This document shows, one piece after another, positions 34,301 through 41,498 of a DNA stretch of 51,872 nt. The stretch is from an uncultured bacterium (GTDB taxonomy: Bacteria > Cyanobacteriota > Vampirovibrionia > Gastranaerophilales > Gastranaerophilaceae): assembly GCA_949296355.1 (NCBI GenBank), contig CASFPS010000007.1:1-51872 (forward strand), written 5' to 3'. The notes under the pieces are model-generated. The model saw nothing but the letters and a program-made list of their open reading frames with translations. It was not told the DNA's origin and searched no databases. The translations under genes were made by a program, and so were the position numbers. Numbering within the stretch: position 1 is the stretch's first letter; every line of letters starts with the position of its first letter.

Positions 34301-36170
34301 CTTCGCAAATCTGTTGAATGATTATCAAGACTTCTCTCAAAATCATAATTACAGACAGGATGCAATAAAAGTCTTAGCCGGAGCAAAATCTAATGCGGAT
34401 ATTCCGATAGAGCTTAGATTGAATGTTGATAACAATGATTACTTCCTTACTGTAAGCCCGAGAGCTGTTGCAAACAGTAAACTCTTAATGGATGTTGTAT
34501 ATGAAGACAAAACGCTTTCTGATGAAGATAAAAAACGGCTTGTAGATGCAATGATTGATTTAACTTACGGCAACTATCTCGGTGAAGGCGCTACTGAAAA
34601 CATGCTGAAAATCAGGATAAATGAAATTTCATCACTGGATAATGCTTTTGATGAAATACTTTATCTTGCCGGCAACAACGGATTAAAGCTTACTCAGGAA
34701 GAGGTCAATAAATTAAAAGAAGCTGTAGTTAAACAGGCTAATGAAACAGATTTATCCTCATATCTGGTACATGGAGATTTTGACTGGGATAATTTACCGG
34801 AAGGTGTCAAATCTGAGAATGAAAAATATGCGGCTGAAATCGTCGGTAATCAGCCGGATTACAAAAAATACAGCCTTTATACAATTCAGCTTGCAAGACT
34901 TCTTAAAGATTCTTATGCTAAAACCGGTCTCAATGAGAATGCAAAATCTCAGTTAGATAAAGCGTTCAAAGATTTTGCGGAAAAATATAACAAAGATATG
35001 ATTGCATCTCATACAGAAGAGTTTAAGAAAATAGAAGATCCTGTAACTGCAATGAGAAAGAATGGTTATGCAGCAAAAGATCTTAAAGTTGCGCTTGATA
35101 TGGCGGTAAAACAGGCTGAATATAAATCCGGGAAAGCTTTTGACAACAAAAAAGAAACAATAGACCGCCTCTATCAATCCGCTACAGAACCTGGAGTTGC
35201 AAAAGAAGCAATGATTATGGAATTTCTGAAAGCTCTTCCCGGTATTCCAACCGTATATTCCGGTGATGAATTCGGTATGACAGGTTTTGAAGAAAAGGCT
35301 AAAAACGTTTATCTGCAAAACAGAAACGCTCTTCCTTGGACTGAAGTTGATGAAGATTCTACAATTGGCAAATACAGAAGAACAATAAGAGATACAATAA
35401 ACGGAACTTTAAAGGACAGATCTAACCCAGAGCTTGCTCCGCTTAATAACGGTACTCCTTATCCTCTGGAAGTTGCAACTCATTCAAGAACCAGAAGTGA
35501 AATAAAACAAAGACTAAATAAAATTGGCAGCGAGTTTGGTGAAATCGATAAGAAACTAAGTGAAGGTAAAATTACTAAAGCTGAGGCTGATAAACAGAAA
35601 AACGCTTTAGAAGATGAAAAAAGAATTCTGACCAAAGACCTCGCAAAACTTGCTTACCTGATGCAGAATGCAAACGGTGATATCACTGTTTCAGTCTTTA
35701 ATATCGGTGATCTTAATAATGTTTCAAACAGATATAATTATTTCCGGAAATATGGTCTGGATACAGAAGAAAAACGTAAAAAATTCTTTGCGGAAAACAA
35801 TATAGAATCAATTAATCCGGATAACCCGTATATTCCGATTTTACCTAAATCTGATCTGGATATGATTGTTATTGGCGCCGGTATTGCTATTCCGGCAGGA
35901 ACAGTGTTTATGAACGCTAATGCTAAAGACAAGACTGAATATGTTGTAAAACAGGTCGGAAACAAGAAAGCAATTGTAAGAAAAGACGGCGGTAAAATTG
36001 TAATGGACGGTTTGACGGCGAAAAACGGCGTTATGATATTGAAGAAGATTAAGAATATAATATTCAAAGGACATCAGAATAAATATTCCCAATACAATTT
36101 TGTATCAAATCCGTACAAACACAATGAGCCGGCAGCAGAAGGACAGAATTTGTCAATAATATCAAAATAA
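31323..36170 (+). CDS. Giant GH13-family alpha-amylase-like protein with N-terminal tag
   Basis: 1615 residues from GTG 31323 (AAGGAG upstream). The tag is MFVNKINGVSNIGFKAYQ. A beta-rich region to about 200 precedes a barrel split by insertions. The catalytic signatures are visible: GLDWRLDAAKDV near 820 (nucleophile Asp), YIVAELTDIEF near 869 (acid/base Glu), FMGNHDKPRM near 972 (transition-state Asp) and GIPTVYSGDEFGMTG near 1305. About 330 residues separate the last two, far more than normal. The first GH13 region reads YVYDGTFTSEG near 293 and lacks the usual N-H. A hydrophobic stretch IVIGAGIAIPAGTVFM lies near 1515-1530. It should act on alpha-glucan (hydrolase or transferase). There is no signal peptide. 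Confidence 0.85.
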   Translation: MFVNKINGVSNIGFKAYQHVKNNVGETIMRFNYPYDSDKENCEIHIYKAVPTEKYDYKLSEKPIAVINLKPEGVDVNLQDITSLDKDAPFAYKVVRKDKSTGNVIWEGADTGVKIKPQNGEYVNRVFVHNQEIVEQKDSSGKVVNVYEDFTGDPISNYTHTLVSRKGTTPIVQGSGYLITPDSLMPGARYAGFDENNTGEILYDKDYQKKMEGVIKNFSNIYGGNIAGAQKIIPYLKDNGYKYVFSTPMANGSKGWSLGYWNKNNMQVSPNMGNLENFSSYFRDLYKNGLKYVYDGTFTSEGLEGIHFQYALRWAEKNPQSYYWFRMTGLKNSNLGLGVVPKNKENLRHRIVNAPYNYELQTDGTYKKVPNPNYNPNKETLCQIYDAAQASDKQVKALDQAIINYEKLTEGKALDINNHDDTVINFIFQIKPQEYDNRIKVINELNKKFGKNINLDTADGTIMAAQFSNFKIDKKTEGGFVTWDANTDMVKMNYHISGYDEKLLQAIVSRSEREYERMLTVRGSKEVQDMAIQAGKYWTGKVKDIQTLYTAQTVGSAKSSEQIDKLIKDGKLPQEAKLDSNILTNIINGHYLLSPKGVLSKDDVTVKSLMKLPLDTLEFGENTVGVLSTSYFSNRATTDDTIGVSRFDLMKKNNPHLVEPYAKNYNKVNSLFNNELKNFADAVIKKANESANEKLLDNSGDYTEYGEYVMELVGQDIARYALLKSLGGDNFKTKILPTGEITYDYDKLRDATSLMALGINGHSPEDEARKLENKIEKGLNNLSDSDISYVAESISKRIAGTDTSSFRIAEALVDRTGLGLDWRLDAAKDVMDMDAVRNEDNTFDDNWEDALKFWGRFVQAVKSENPNSYIVAELTDIEFLMKDTYGNGYPYNGMTNIGQKFNGEPDAFVKFFNETGITSEAGYSYFFTDLLTNFAPAFDNGEARPGTYDRFMPRFDLLMQTRSADYLRNFYTFMGNHDKPRMLHGLSVDMPLFFANLLNDYQDFSQNHNYRQDAIKVLAGAKSNADIPIELRLNVDNNDYFLTVSPRAVANSKLLMDVVYEDKTLSDEDKKRLVDAMIDLTYGNYLGEGATENMLKIRINEISSLDNAFDEILYLAGNNGLKLTQEEVNKLKEAVVKQANETDLSSYLVHGDFDWDNLPEGVKSENEKYAAEIVGNQPDYKKYSLYTIQLARLLKDSYAKTGLNENAKSQLDKAFKDFAEKYNKDMIASHTEEFKKIEDPVTAMRKNGYAAKDLKVALDMAVKQAEYKSGKAFDNKKETIDRLYQSATEPGVAKEAMIMEFLKALPGIPTVYSGDEFGMTGFEEKAKNVYLQNRNALPWTEVDEDSTIGKYRRTIRDTINGTLKDRSNPELAPLNNGTPYPLEVATHSRTRSEIKQRLNKIGSEFGEIDKKLSEGKITKAEADKQKNALEDEKRILTKDLAKLAYLMQNANGDITVSVFNIGDLNNVSNRYNYFRKYGLDTEEKRKKFFAENNIESINPDNPYIPILPKSDLDMIVIGAGIAIPAGTVFMNANAKDKTEYVVKQVGNKKAIVRKDGGKIVMDGLTAKNGVMILKKIKNIIFKGHQNKYSQYNFVSNPYKHNEPAAEGQNLSIISK

Positions 36171-36186
36171 GAAAACGGAAAAGGGT

Positions 36187-37653
36187 ATGAGAGTAAGAGC
36201 GGTAGGTACATTTAATACAAGTTATTATAATAAAAGCCGGAATATAAAACAGAATAGAGTTCACAATATAAACAGAGCTGACGTTGTTTCTTTTAAAGGT
36301 CTGTTCAACTCTGAGCCGGACCTGTCAACAAGATTCAAATACGGTCTGGAGGCTCTGGATGAGCAGTCAATTCTTGTAGTTACATCTGATGAAAAAAGCT
36401 CAAATATGATGCTTGAATTTTATGCAGACAAAATTGATATTCCTGTTATGAAAAAATATACACTTCCTGTTAAAAAAGGTGAGTTAAAGAATCAAGATGA
36501 ATTAACTTCTAATTTTGCAATATTTAAAAATGGCAGGGAGTATTACATTTTATCACTTGCAGACCATGATTTAAAAACAATGTTAGTTGCAAATCCAAAA
36601 GACGATTTTGATGTAAAAAACAAGATTTCTTCCGGTGATAAAAAATTATTGAAAGACGGCTATGCAATAGAGACAGGCAAACTTTTTTTCTCGGGAAAGA
36701 ATACTTTTGTATTTACGACTCCGAATCAGCGTGGAGCTTCAAATGCAGAGAAATACTTAAAGGTAAACAATCTGACAAACTATAGCGTTTTTAATAAAAC
36801 CGCAATTTCAGCTCTTAAGGATCAAAAGAATCCGGGTACGGGGGAAAAAGGGTTCTTTTTCAGTGACATTGGCGGATTGGATAATGTAATAGAAACTCTT
36901 AAAAAATATGTAGTAAGACCTATTAATTACCCTCAAGTGTTTGAAAATATCAGACTTAATAAAGGGATTCTTCTCTGGGGACCGCCAAGATGCGGAAAAA
37001 CTCTTCTCGGGAAAGCTTTAGCAAATGAAGCGGGAACTAAGTATACAGAATTTAATGCCAATGAACTAAAATCAGGGACGGTAGGAGCTTCTGAAGCTTC
37101 AATAAGAGCAGTATTTAAAAAAGCAGTTGCAGATGCCCCGTCGATTACATTTATTGATGAAATTGATTCTATTGCGAAAAAGCGGGACGGCTCATCAAAT
37201 GCGAGATTTGACGACCCAATGGTTAACCAGCTTCTCGGCTGTATGAGCGATTTAGAGAAAACAAAAGTTCCGGCATTCATTGTTGCTGCTACTAACCGTA
37301 AAGACTTACTGGATCCGGCTCTGATTGCCTCCGGTAGATTTGGCTTGCATCTGGAAGTCCCGCTGCCTGACGAAAAAGGGTTAAAACAAATATTTAATAT
37401 ACATGCAAAAAATAAGCCTATATCAAAAGAAGTTTCGGCAGATGAGCTTGCAAAGATGATGTCTTCGCATAAATTCAACGGCTCTGATGTTGCCGAGATG
37501 GTAACAGATGCCTATTTTTACGCTCTTGAAAGGTTGGGTATGTTTGAAAAAATGGACAATAAAACTTTCGGTTATGCGGATTTTCAGAAAATTGCAATAA
37601 GTAAAGAAGATTTCCATTTAGCAATGCAAAAAATCGTCAGACAGAAGATTTAA
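36187..37653 (+). CDS. AAA+ ATPase (Cdc48/FtsH-like module) with N-terminal tag
   Basis: 488 residues. The tag region of about 40 residues ends VVSFKGLFNS. Residues 40-215 form an unrecognised mixed domain. The single AAA+ module starts DIGGLDNVIETLKKYV and holds Walker A LLWGPPRCGKTLLGKALA near 260-275, Walker B ITFIDEIDSIAKKRDG near 318-333, sensor IVAATNRKDLLDPALI and the arginine-finger region ASGRFGLHLEVPLPD. The second-region helices end at the C-terminus, with no protease domain. It probably remodels proteins of the neighbouring glucan cluster (inference). It starts 16 bases after the GH13 stop, and its end overlaps the convergent ldpA-like gene by 17 bases. Confidence 0.87.
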   Translation: MRVRAVGTFNTSYYNKSRNIKQNRVHNINRADVVSFKGLFNSEPDLSTRFKYGLEALDEQSILVVTSDEKSSNMMLEFYADKIDIPVMKKYTLPVKKGELKNQDELTSNFAIFKNGREYYILSLADHDLKTMLVANPKDDFDVKNKISSGDKKLLKDGYAIETGKLFFSGKNTFVFTTPNQRGASNAEKYLKVNNLTNYSVFNKTAISALKDQKNPGTGEKGFFFSDIGGLDNVIETLKKYVVRPINYPQVFENIRLNKGILLWGPPRCGKTLLGKALANEAGTKYTEFNANELKSGTVGASEASIRAVFKKAVADAPSITFIDEIDSIAKKRDGSSNARFDDPMVNQLLGCMSDLEKTKVPAFIVAATNRKDLLDPALIASGRFGLHLEVPLPDEKGLKQIFNIHAKNKPISKEVSADELAKMMSSHKFNGSDVAEMVTDAYFYALERLGMFEKMDNKTFGYADFQKIAISKEDFHLAMQKIVRQKI

Positions 37654-38551
37654 CAAGTTCTTTTGCTGCTTCTATGGCACTATGCTGGCATTCCAGACAA
37701 TCCCAGAAATCATTAGTATAAATGTATTTTTTTACAATTCTTCTTGCCCAGGAGCCTATTGCAATTCCCCAGTAATTAATTCCGCATAATTTTGCAAGTT
37801 CAGCGGTTTTGGAATTTGTTCCGCCGGAGAGTACTATATGGACAGGTAAGTTTGCATTCTGAATAATTTCAGCCATAGCAACCGCCTGCAGAGTTGTCTT
37901 ATAAGTATCGTCCGAACCGCTCATGGGAATACCATCCGCCTGAACTATGGTAGTATAAGGTTTTCTGTGCGCAATCATACTTCTTATACGACTTATAGCC
38001 TCTTTATTTCCGAAGTATTCCCTGTCAATACAAATAGAAGCATATTTTGGATTGCAATCATTGATTATACCCCATTTGTAATCTAAATCCTGCCTGTCTT
38101 GCCCCATTACGTGAAGCTCAAGCATTTCAACGCCGTTTTCTACCATATAAGGAAGTATTTCTTCCACATTAACATCTTTTTCATACATTGTCATAGCGCC
38201 TGTAGGGCAAACTTTAGCACATGTACCGCAGCCGACACACCTTTTTTCATTAATCCTTATAGAAGGATAAATTGCATCGTTCGGACAATTTCTTAAACAG
38301 TTTCCGCATTTTATGCAAACACTTTCCTTTATCTGAGCTTTTGTAATATGCGGGTCTCCTTTTATTCCGACACTTACACAAAAATGCGGTTCGTTTAATC
38401 CGGCAAGTTTTGCAGCCTCTTTAGCCGCCTCAAGGACATCTTTTCTTGCAGAAATATCAAAATATTCACATCCGGCTTTTGCATAAACATAAACCAGACG
38501 CTTTACGCTCTCGCAATCTTCATTCCCCGCACCGCATACAATTTTCAGCAT
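37637..38551 (-). CDS. ldpA: LdpA-like iron-sulfur protein
   Basis: 304 residues. The N-terminal LKIVCGAGNEDCESVKRLVY, then YAKAGCEYFDISARKDVLEA, matches the start of cyanobacterial LdpA. Two 4Fe-4S ferredoxin motifs follow: CIKCGNCLRNCPNDAI near 80-95 and CVGCGTCAKVCPTGAM near 106-121. After them comes a domain with ADGIPMSGSD and VHIVLSGGTNSKTAELAKLC, and a Cys-rich end (DCLECQH). In Synechococcus LdpA senses redox state and adjusts the circadian clock; no clock genes are visible here, so the role must differ or be older. It is transcribed after rsmH and ftsL with a 3-base gap. Confidence 0.75.
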   Translation of the reverse strand: MLKIVCGAGNEDCESVKRLVYVYAKAGCEYFDISARKDVLEAAKEAAKLAGLNEPHFCVSVGIKGDPHITKAQIKESVCIKCGNCLRNCPNDAIYPSIRINEKRCVGCGTCAKVCPTGAMTMYEKDVNVEEILPYMVENGVEMLELHVMGQDRQDLDYKWGIINDCNPKYASICIDREYFGNKEAISRIRSMIAHRKPYTTIVQADGIPMSGSDDTYKTTLQAVAMAEIIQNANLPVHIVLSGGTNSKTAELAKLCGINYWGIAIGSWARRIVKKYIYTNDFWDCLECQHSAIEAAKELVKSSV

Positions 38552-38554
38552 ATC

Positions 38555-39073
38555 TTAAAATCCTATAGCGTAGTTAAATATCCTTTTTTTGGCAGAACGC
38601 TTTGAGGAAGCAGTGGTATCAATCGTAACTTCCTGAGTTTCAATAACCTGTCCGGCTCTCTGCAGCATGTTATTTTCCTGTAATGTTTTATCTACATTAT
38701 TGAATGACTTTAAAGCATCAAGTCTGTTTTGAAGCTCTTCATTTTCGTTATTCAAAATAACGGTTTGCCTGCTTAAGTCATTTAATTTCATTTCACAAGA
38801 GATAACAAAATAATAGCTTACAATAACAACACCTATAAGCAAGCTCAAAATAATGCAAAGCATTTTGTTAACTCTTTTTATCGCCATTTCTCTAACCAGA
38901 TTTTCTTTCGGAAAGTACCCTTCTATTATACTATTAACAGCCAAATTTTGAACAGATTTATCAATAAAAGATTTCTTTTCTTTTATCGCGTACTCCCTTT
39001 TATATTCACCTGAAAACTTTTTAATAAAACTATCTAACCCTGATTTATTGTTGATTTTTAAAGCCGAAACCAA
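38555..39073 (-). CDS. FtsL-like single-pass membrane protein
   Basis: 172 residues from a TTG at 39073 with GGAG and AGGAG upstream. A long cytoplasmic N-terminal part (about 70 residues, basic) is followed by one membrane helix (MLCIILSLLIGVVIVSYYFV, about 71-90) and a short extracytoplasmic coiled coil (LSRQTVILNNENEELQNRLD). The topology and the position directly after rsmH fit the divisome protein FtsL, which recruits FtsW/FtsI with FtsB. Sequence identity in this family is always low, so the call rests on topology and neighbourhood. Confidence 0.65.
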   Translation of the reverse strand: MVSALKINNKSGLDSFIKKFSGEYKREYAIKEKKSFIDKSVQNLAVNSIIEGYFPKENLVREMAIKRVNKMLCIILSLLIGVVIVSYYFVISCEMKLNDLSRQTVILNNENEELQNRLDALKSFNNVDKTLQENNMLQRAGQVIETQEVTIDTTASSKRSAKKRIFNYAIGF

Positions 39074-39115
39074 TATTATACTCCTCTGCTCCCCGGATTC
39101 CGACCATCGTTGTTA

Positions 39116-40039
39116 CTAAATAGCCCTCGCAACTCTCAATTTTGCGCTTCGTGACGGCGGATTCTCCAAAATCTCCTCTTCGCTCGCCATAATAGGTTTT
39201 TTATTAACTAACTCTATCTTAGGCGGCGGGCATTTGCAAATCATATCATTGCATCTGCACTTCTGGCTTTCAAATTTGAAGAATTGTTTTACAATTCTGT
39301 CCTCCAAAGAATGAAAACTTATTACAGAAATTATACCACCTTTGTCTAATAAATCCAATATGTCATGCAGTACAAAATTTACATTTTTTAACTCATGGTT
39401 AACTTCTATCCTAACAGCCTGAAACACTCTTGTAGCAGGGTGTATATGAGACTTAACCCTAGGAGTCGCAGAGATAATGATATCAGCAAGTTCTTTCGTT
39501 GTTCTAACCGGCTTTGACCTTCTAGTTTCAACAATCTTTTTTGCAATTCTTTTTGAAAAATGTTCTTCTCCATACTCACTGAATATCCTCACCAAATCAT
39601 TTTCAGAATAAGTGTTAATAACATCATACGCGGAAAAATCGCTTTCCATGTCAAATCTCATATCAAGAGGGGCATCTTTAGAGAAAGAAAACCCTCTTTC
39701 TGCTTTTGTAAGCTGATGATACGAAGCTCCTAAGTCGAGAATTACACCGCCTGTAATTTTTTCTATGCCAAGTTTATGCAATTCTTCTTTAATATTTGTA
39801 TAAGAAGATTTTACAATAGTTAAATTCTTGTAATCTTTGAGCCGCTCTTTTGAATGTGCTATTGCTTCATCATCTATATCAAATGCTATCAACCTGCCGT
39901 TTGGTTGAATTCTTTTTAATATAAGTTCGCTATGTCCGCCGCCTCCGAGTGTACAGTCGACATAAATTCTGCCATCTTTACATTCCAGAGCATCAACGGC
40001 TTCATTAAGCATGACTGTATAATGTTTAAAATCATCCAT
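39116..40039 (-). CDS. rsmH: 16S rRNA (cytosine1402-N4)-methyltransferase
   Basis: 307 residues. HYTVMLNEAVDAL and YVDCTLGGGGHSELIL (SAM site) lie at the start. GVILDLGASYHQLTKAERGF, HPATRVFQAVRIEVNHEL, VISFHSLEDRIVKQFF and a cysteine cluster (CRCNDMICKCPPP) near the end are all RsmH-specific. It methylates C1402 in the ribosomal decoding centre. Here it leads ftsL and the ldpA-like gene; no mraZ is seen upstream, only a repeat region. Confidence 0.96.
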   Translation of the reverse strand: MDDFKHYTVMLNEAVDALECKDGRIYVDCTLGGGGHSELILKRIQPNGRLIAFDIDDEAIAHSKERLKDYKNLTIVKSSYTNIKEELHKLGIEKITGGVILDLGASYHQLTKAERGFSFSKDAPLDMRFDMESDFSAYDVINTYSENDLVRIFSEYGEEHFSKRIAKKIVETRRSKPVRTTKELADIIISATPRVKSHIHPATRVFQAVRIEVNHELKNVNFVLHDILDLLDKGGIISVISFHSLEDRIVKQFFKFESQKCRCNDMICKCPPPKIELVNKKPIMASEEEILENPPSRSAKLRVARAI

Positions 40040-40084
40040 AATTAGATTTTAGCATATAAAGATTTTTCATTAAGTCTTTTTATT

Positions 40085-40340
40085 AGTGAAAATAGTTGAG
40101 CGACAGTGCGCATTCCCTTGCCACTTCAAGACATCCTGCTTGCAGAATTACATACCAAACCCATACATTTACCCCGGGGAAGGTTAGTGGGAGGGGGATG
40201 CACTAAGCGAATGACAACGCGCATCCCCTCGCCCCTTTGGGGAGAGGGTTAGGGAGAGGGGGGAAGTGTATCCTAAAAAGTGGACAACAAAAATGAGCGA
40301 GTATGGTCAATTAACACATTCACCTCTCCCCAACAGGATA
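40085..40340. repeat. Repeat cluster between rsmH and the radical SAM gene
   Basis: The 359-base gap between divergent genes contains GTGCGCATTCCCTTGCC, a CATTTACCCC module reading the opposite way to the one at 682-731 (40139-40178), and a long CCCCTCGCCCC-TTT-GGGGAGAGGG hairpin (about 40226-40262). The last 60 bases before the radical SAM start are free of repeats and should hold its promoter. None is clear. Confidence 0.65.
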
Positions 40341-40398
40341 ATTCTTTTTTTATCTTGAGTGGAATAACATGTCTTAGTCGGTACAAAAAGGAGGATTT

Positions 40399-41301
40399 AT
40401 GAGTAACAGTATTTATACAGCCCCTGTTTATAAGCTTGCGGATTTTAATAACCTGTTTATTGAACTTACCGCAAAAAACTGCAACCAGAGATGTTCAAGC
40501 TGCTATATAGAGTTTGCAAACAGTTTCGGAATAACAAAACAGGTTAAGGATTTCATTTCTCTTGATAAAATTAAAGAAGCTTTAGAAGATACAAAAAATG
40601 AAAATTTGTATTGCATTTATCTTACCGGGGCAGAACCTATGACACATCCGGACTTTAATACAATACTCAGACTCTGCCTCAAAAGATGTAATGTTTGTAT
40701 CTGCACTAATGCAAGTTTTTTGAACGAAAAGAAAATAAGATTCCTGAAAAAAGTCGAAGATGAAGGGGTAAATACAGGGGCAGGGGTAAATGTAAATAAT
40801 AATTTAAATTTACAGAACAAATGCGGCGAAAATCAGATATTTTTCAAATTGTCAGTGACACATTATAATGAACTTGAAAGCGACAAAGCTAAATACAGAG
40901 GTAATTTCAGGCAGACAATTTATGCGCTGAAAACTCTTAGCAGATATAATTTTAATTCTGTTTTATCCGTGCAAAATTATTACAAGTTAAATGAAGATGA
41001 AATCTTTGAAAACTTTAACAGAATTTTTAAAGAACAAGATATAACAAATACAGATATTCAAATAACAGTTTCACATCCTTCTTTTGAAGATGACAATTTT
41101 TCAAAACCGTCTAAGAAAACTGATTGCATGTATGGACGTATTCTTTGCCAGAACGGTGTTTACGCCTGCCCGTTTCTTGCAAATGATTACCGCGGACGTT
41201 CGGGAAGTTCTTTTAAAGATTTTTCGAAAAACATTACAGCAGAAACTGATTTTTGTGCAACCTGTTCAAAAAATAATAATTACATGTTTGCAATCGGATA
41301 A
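40399..41301 (+). CDS. Radical SAM protein with C-terminal cysteine cluster
   Basis: 300 residues, with AGGAGG before the ATG. The N-terminal ELTAKNCNQRCSSCYIEF holds the C-x3-C-x2-C site for the SAM-binding 4Fe-4S cluster, and IYLTGAEPMTHPDF gives the following GGE-like strand. The C-terminal part has DCMYGRILCQNGVYACPFL and DFCATCSKNN, a SPASM/Twitch-like auxiliary cluster region. Residues about 122-140 (GVNTGAGVNVNNNLNLQN) look foreign: the DNA there contains two GGGGTAAAT copies of the intergenic repeat module. The substrate is unknown, and there is no peptide precursor or maturase partner nearby. Confidence 0.85.
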   Translation: MSNSIYTAPVYKLADFNNLFIELTAKNCNQRCSSCYIEFANSFGITKQVKDFISLDKIKEALEDTKNENLYCIYLTGAEPMTHPDFNTILRLCLKRCNVCICTNASFLNEKKIRFLKKVEDEGVNTGAGVNVNNNLNLQNKCGENQIFFKLSVTHYNELESDKAKYRGNFRQTIYALKTLSRYNFNSVLSVQNYYKLNEDEIFENFNRIFKEQDITNTDIQITVSHPSFEDDNFSKPSKKTDCMYGRILCQNGVYACPFLANDYRGRSGSSFKDFSKNITAETDFCATCSKNNNYMFAIG

Positions 41302-41382
41302 AAAATTTTACAAAACAAAATAATCTTATATAATCCTTATATAAGCGTTTTCAGAGGATTACAGCCCTGAAAGATAGTTAAC

Positions 41383-41398
41383 ATTTGTAACATTATTC
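41383..41398 (+). promoter_or_regulatory. TTAACATTTGTAACAT element upstream of the GH57 gene
   Basis: It matches TTAAnTTTTGTAACA found before 44140 and 45175, about 108 bases before the start codon. It is slightly degenerate compared with the palindrome at 14405. Confidence 0.4.
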
Positions 41399-41498
41399 CG
41401 TTGAATTAATACTAAAGAGTTAATTTTTTGATAAGATTATGTTATAAATAATAATGTAAAAATATATATTCAAACACGAGAAATGAACGGAGGCAAAA

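Noticed and set aside
35863..35912. Hydrophobic stretch in the GH13 protein as a certain membrane anchor
   Set aside because: It is only about 16 residues, Gly/Pro-containing, and followed by a long charged tail; a buried strand-helix is equally likely.
40399..41301. Radical SAM gene as partner of the MEMO1-AMMECR1 fusion
   Set aside because: It is about 20 kb away and has a SPASM-like C-terminal cysteine cluster unlike the AmmeMemoRadiSam enzyme.
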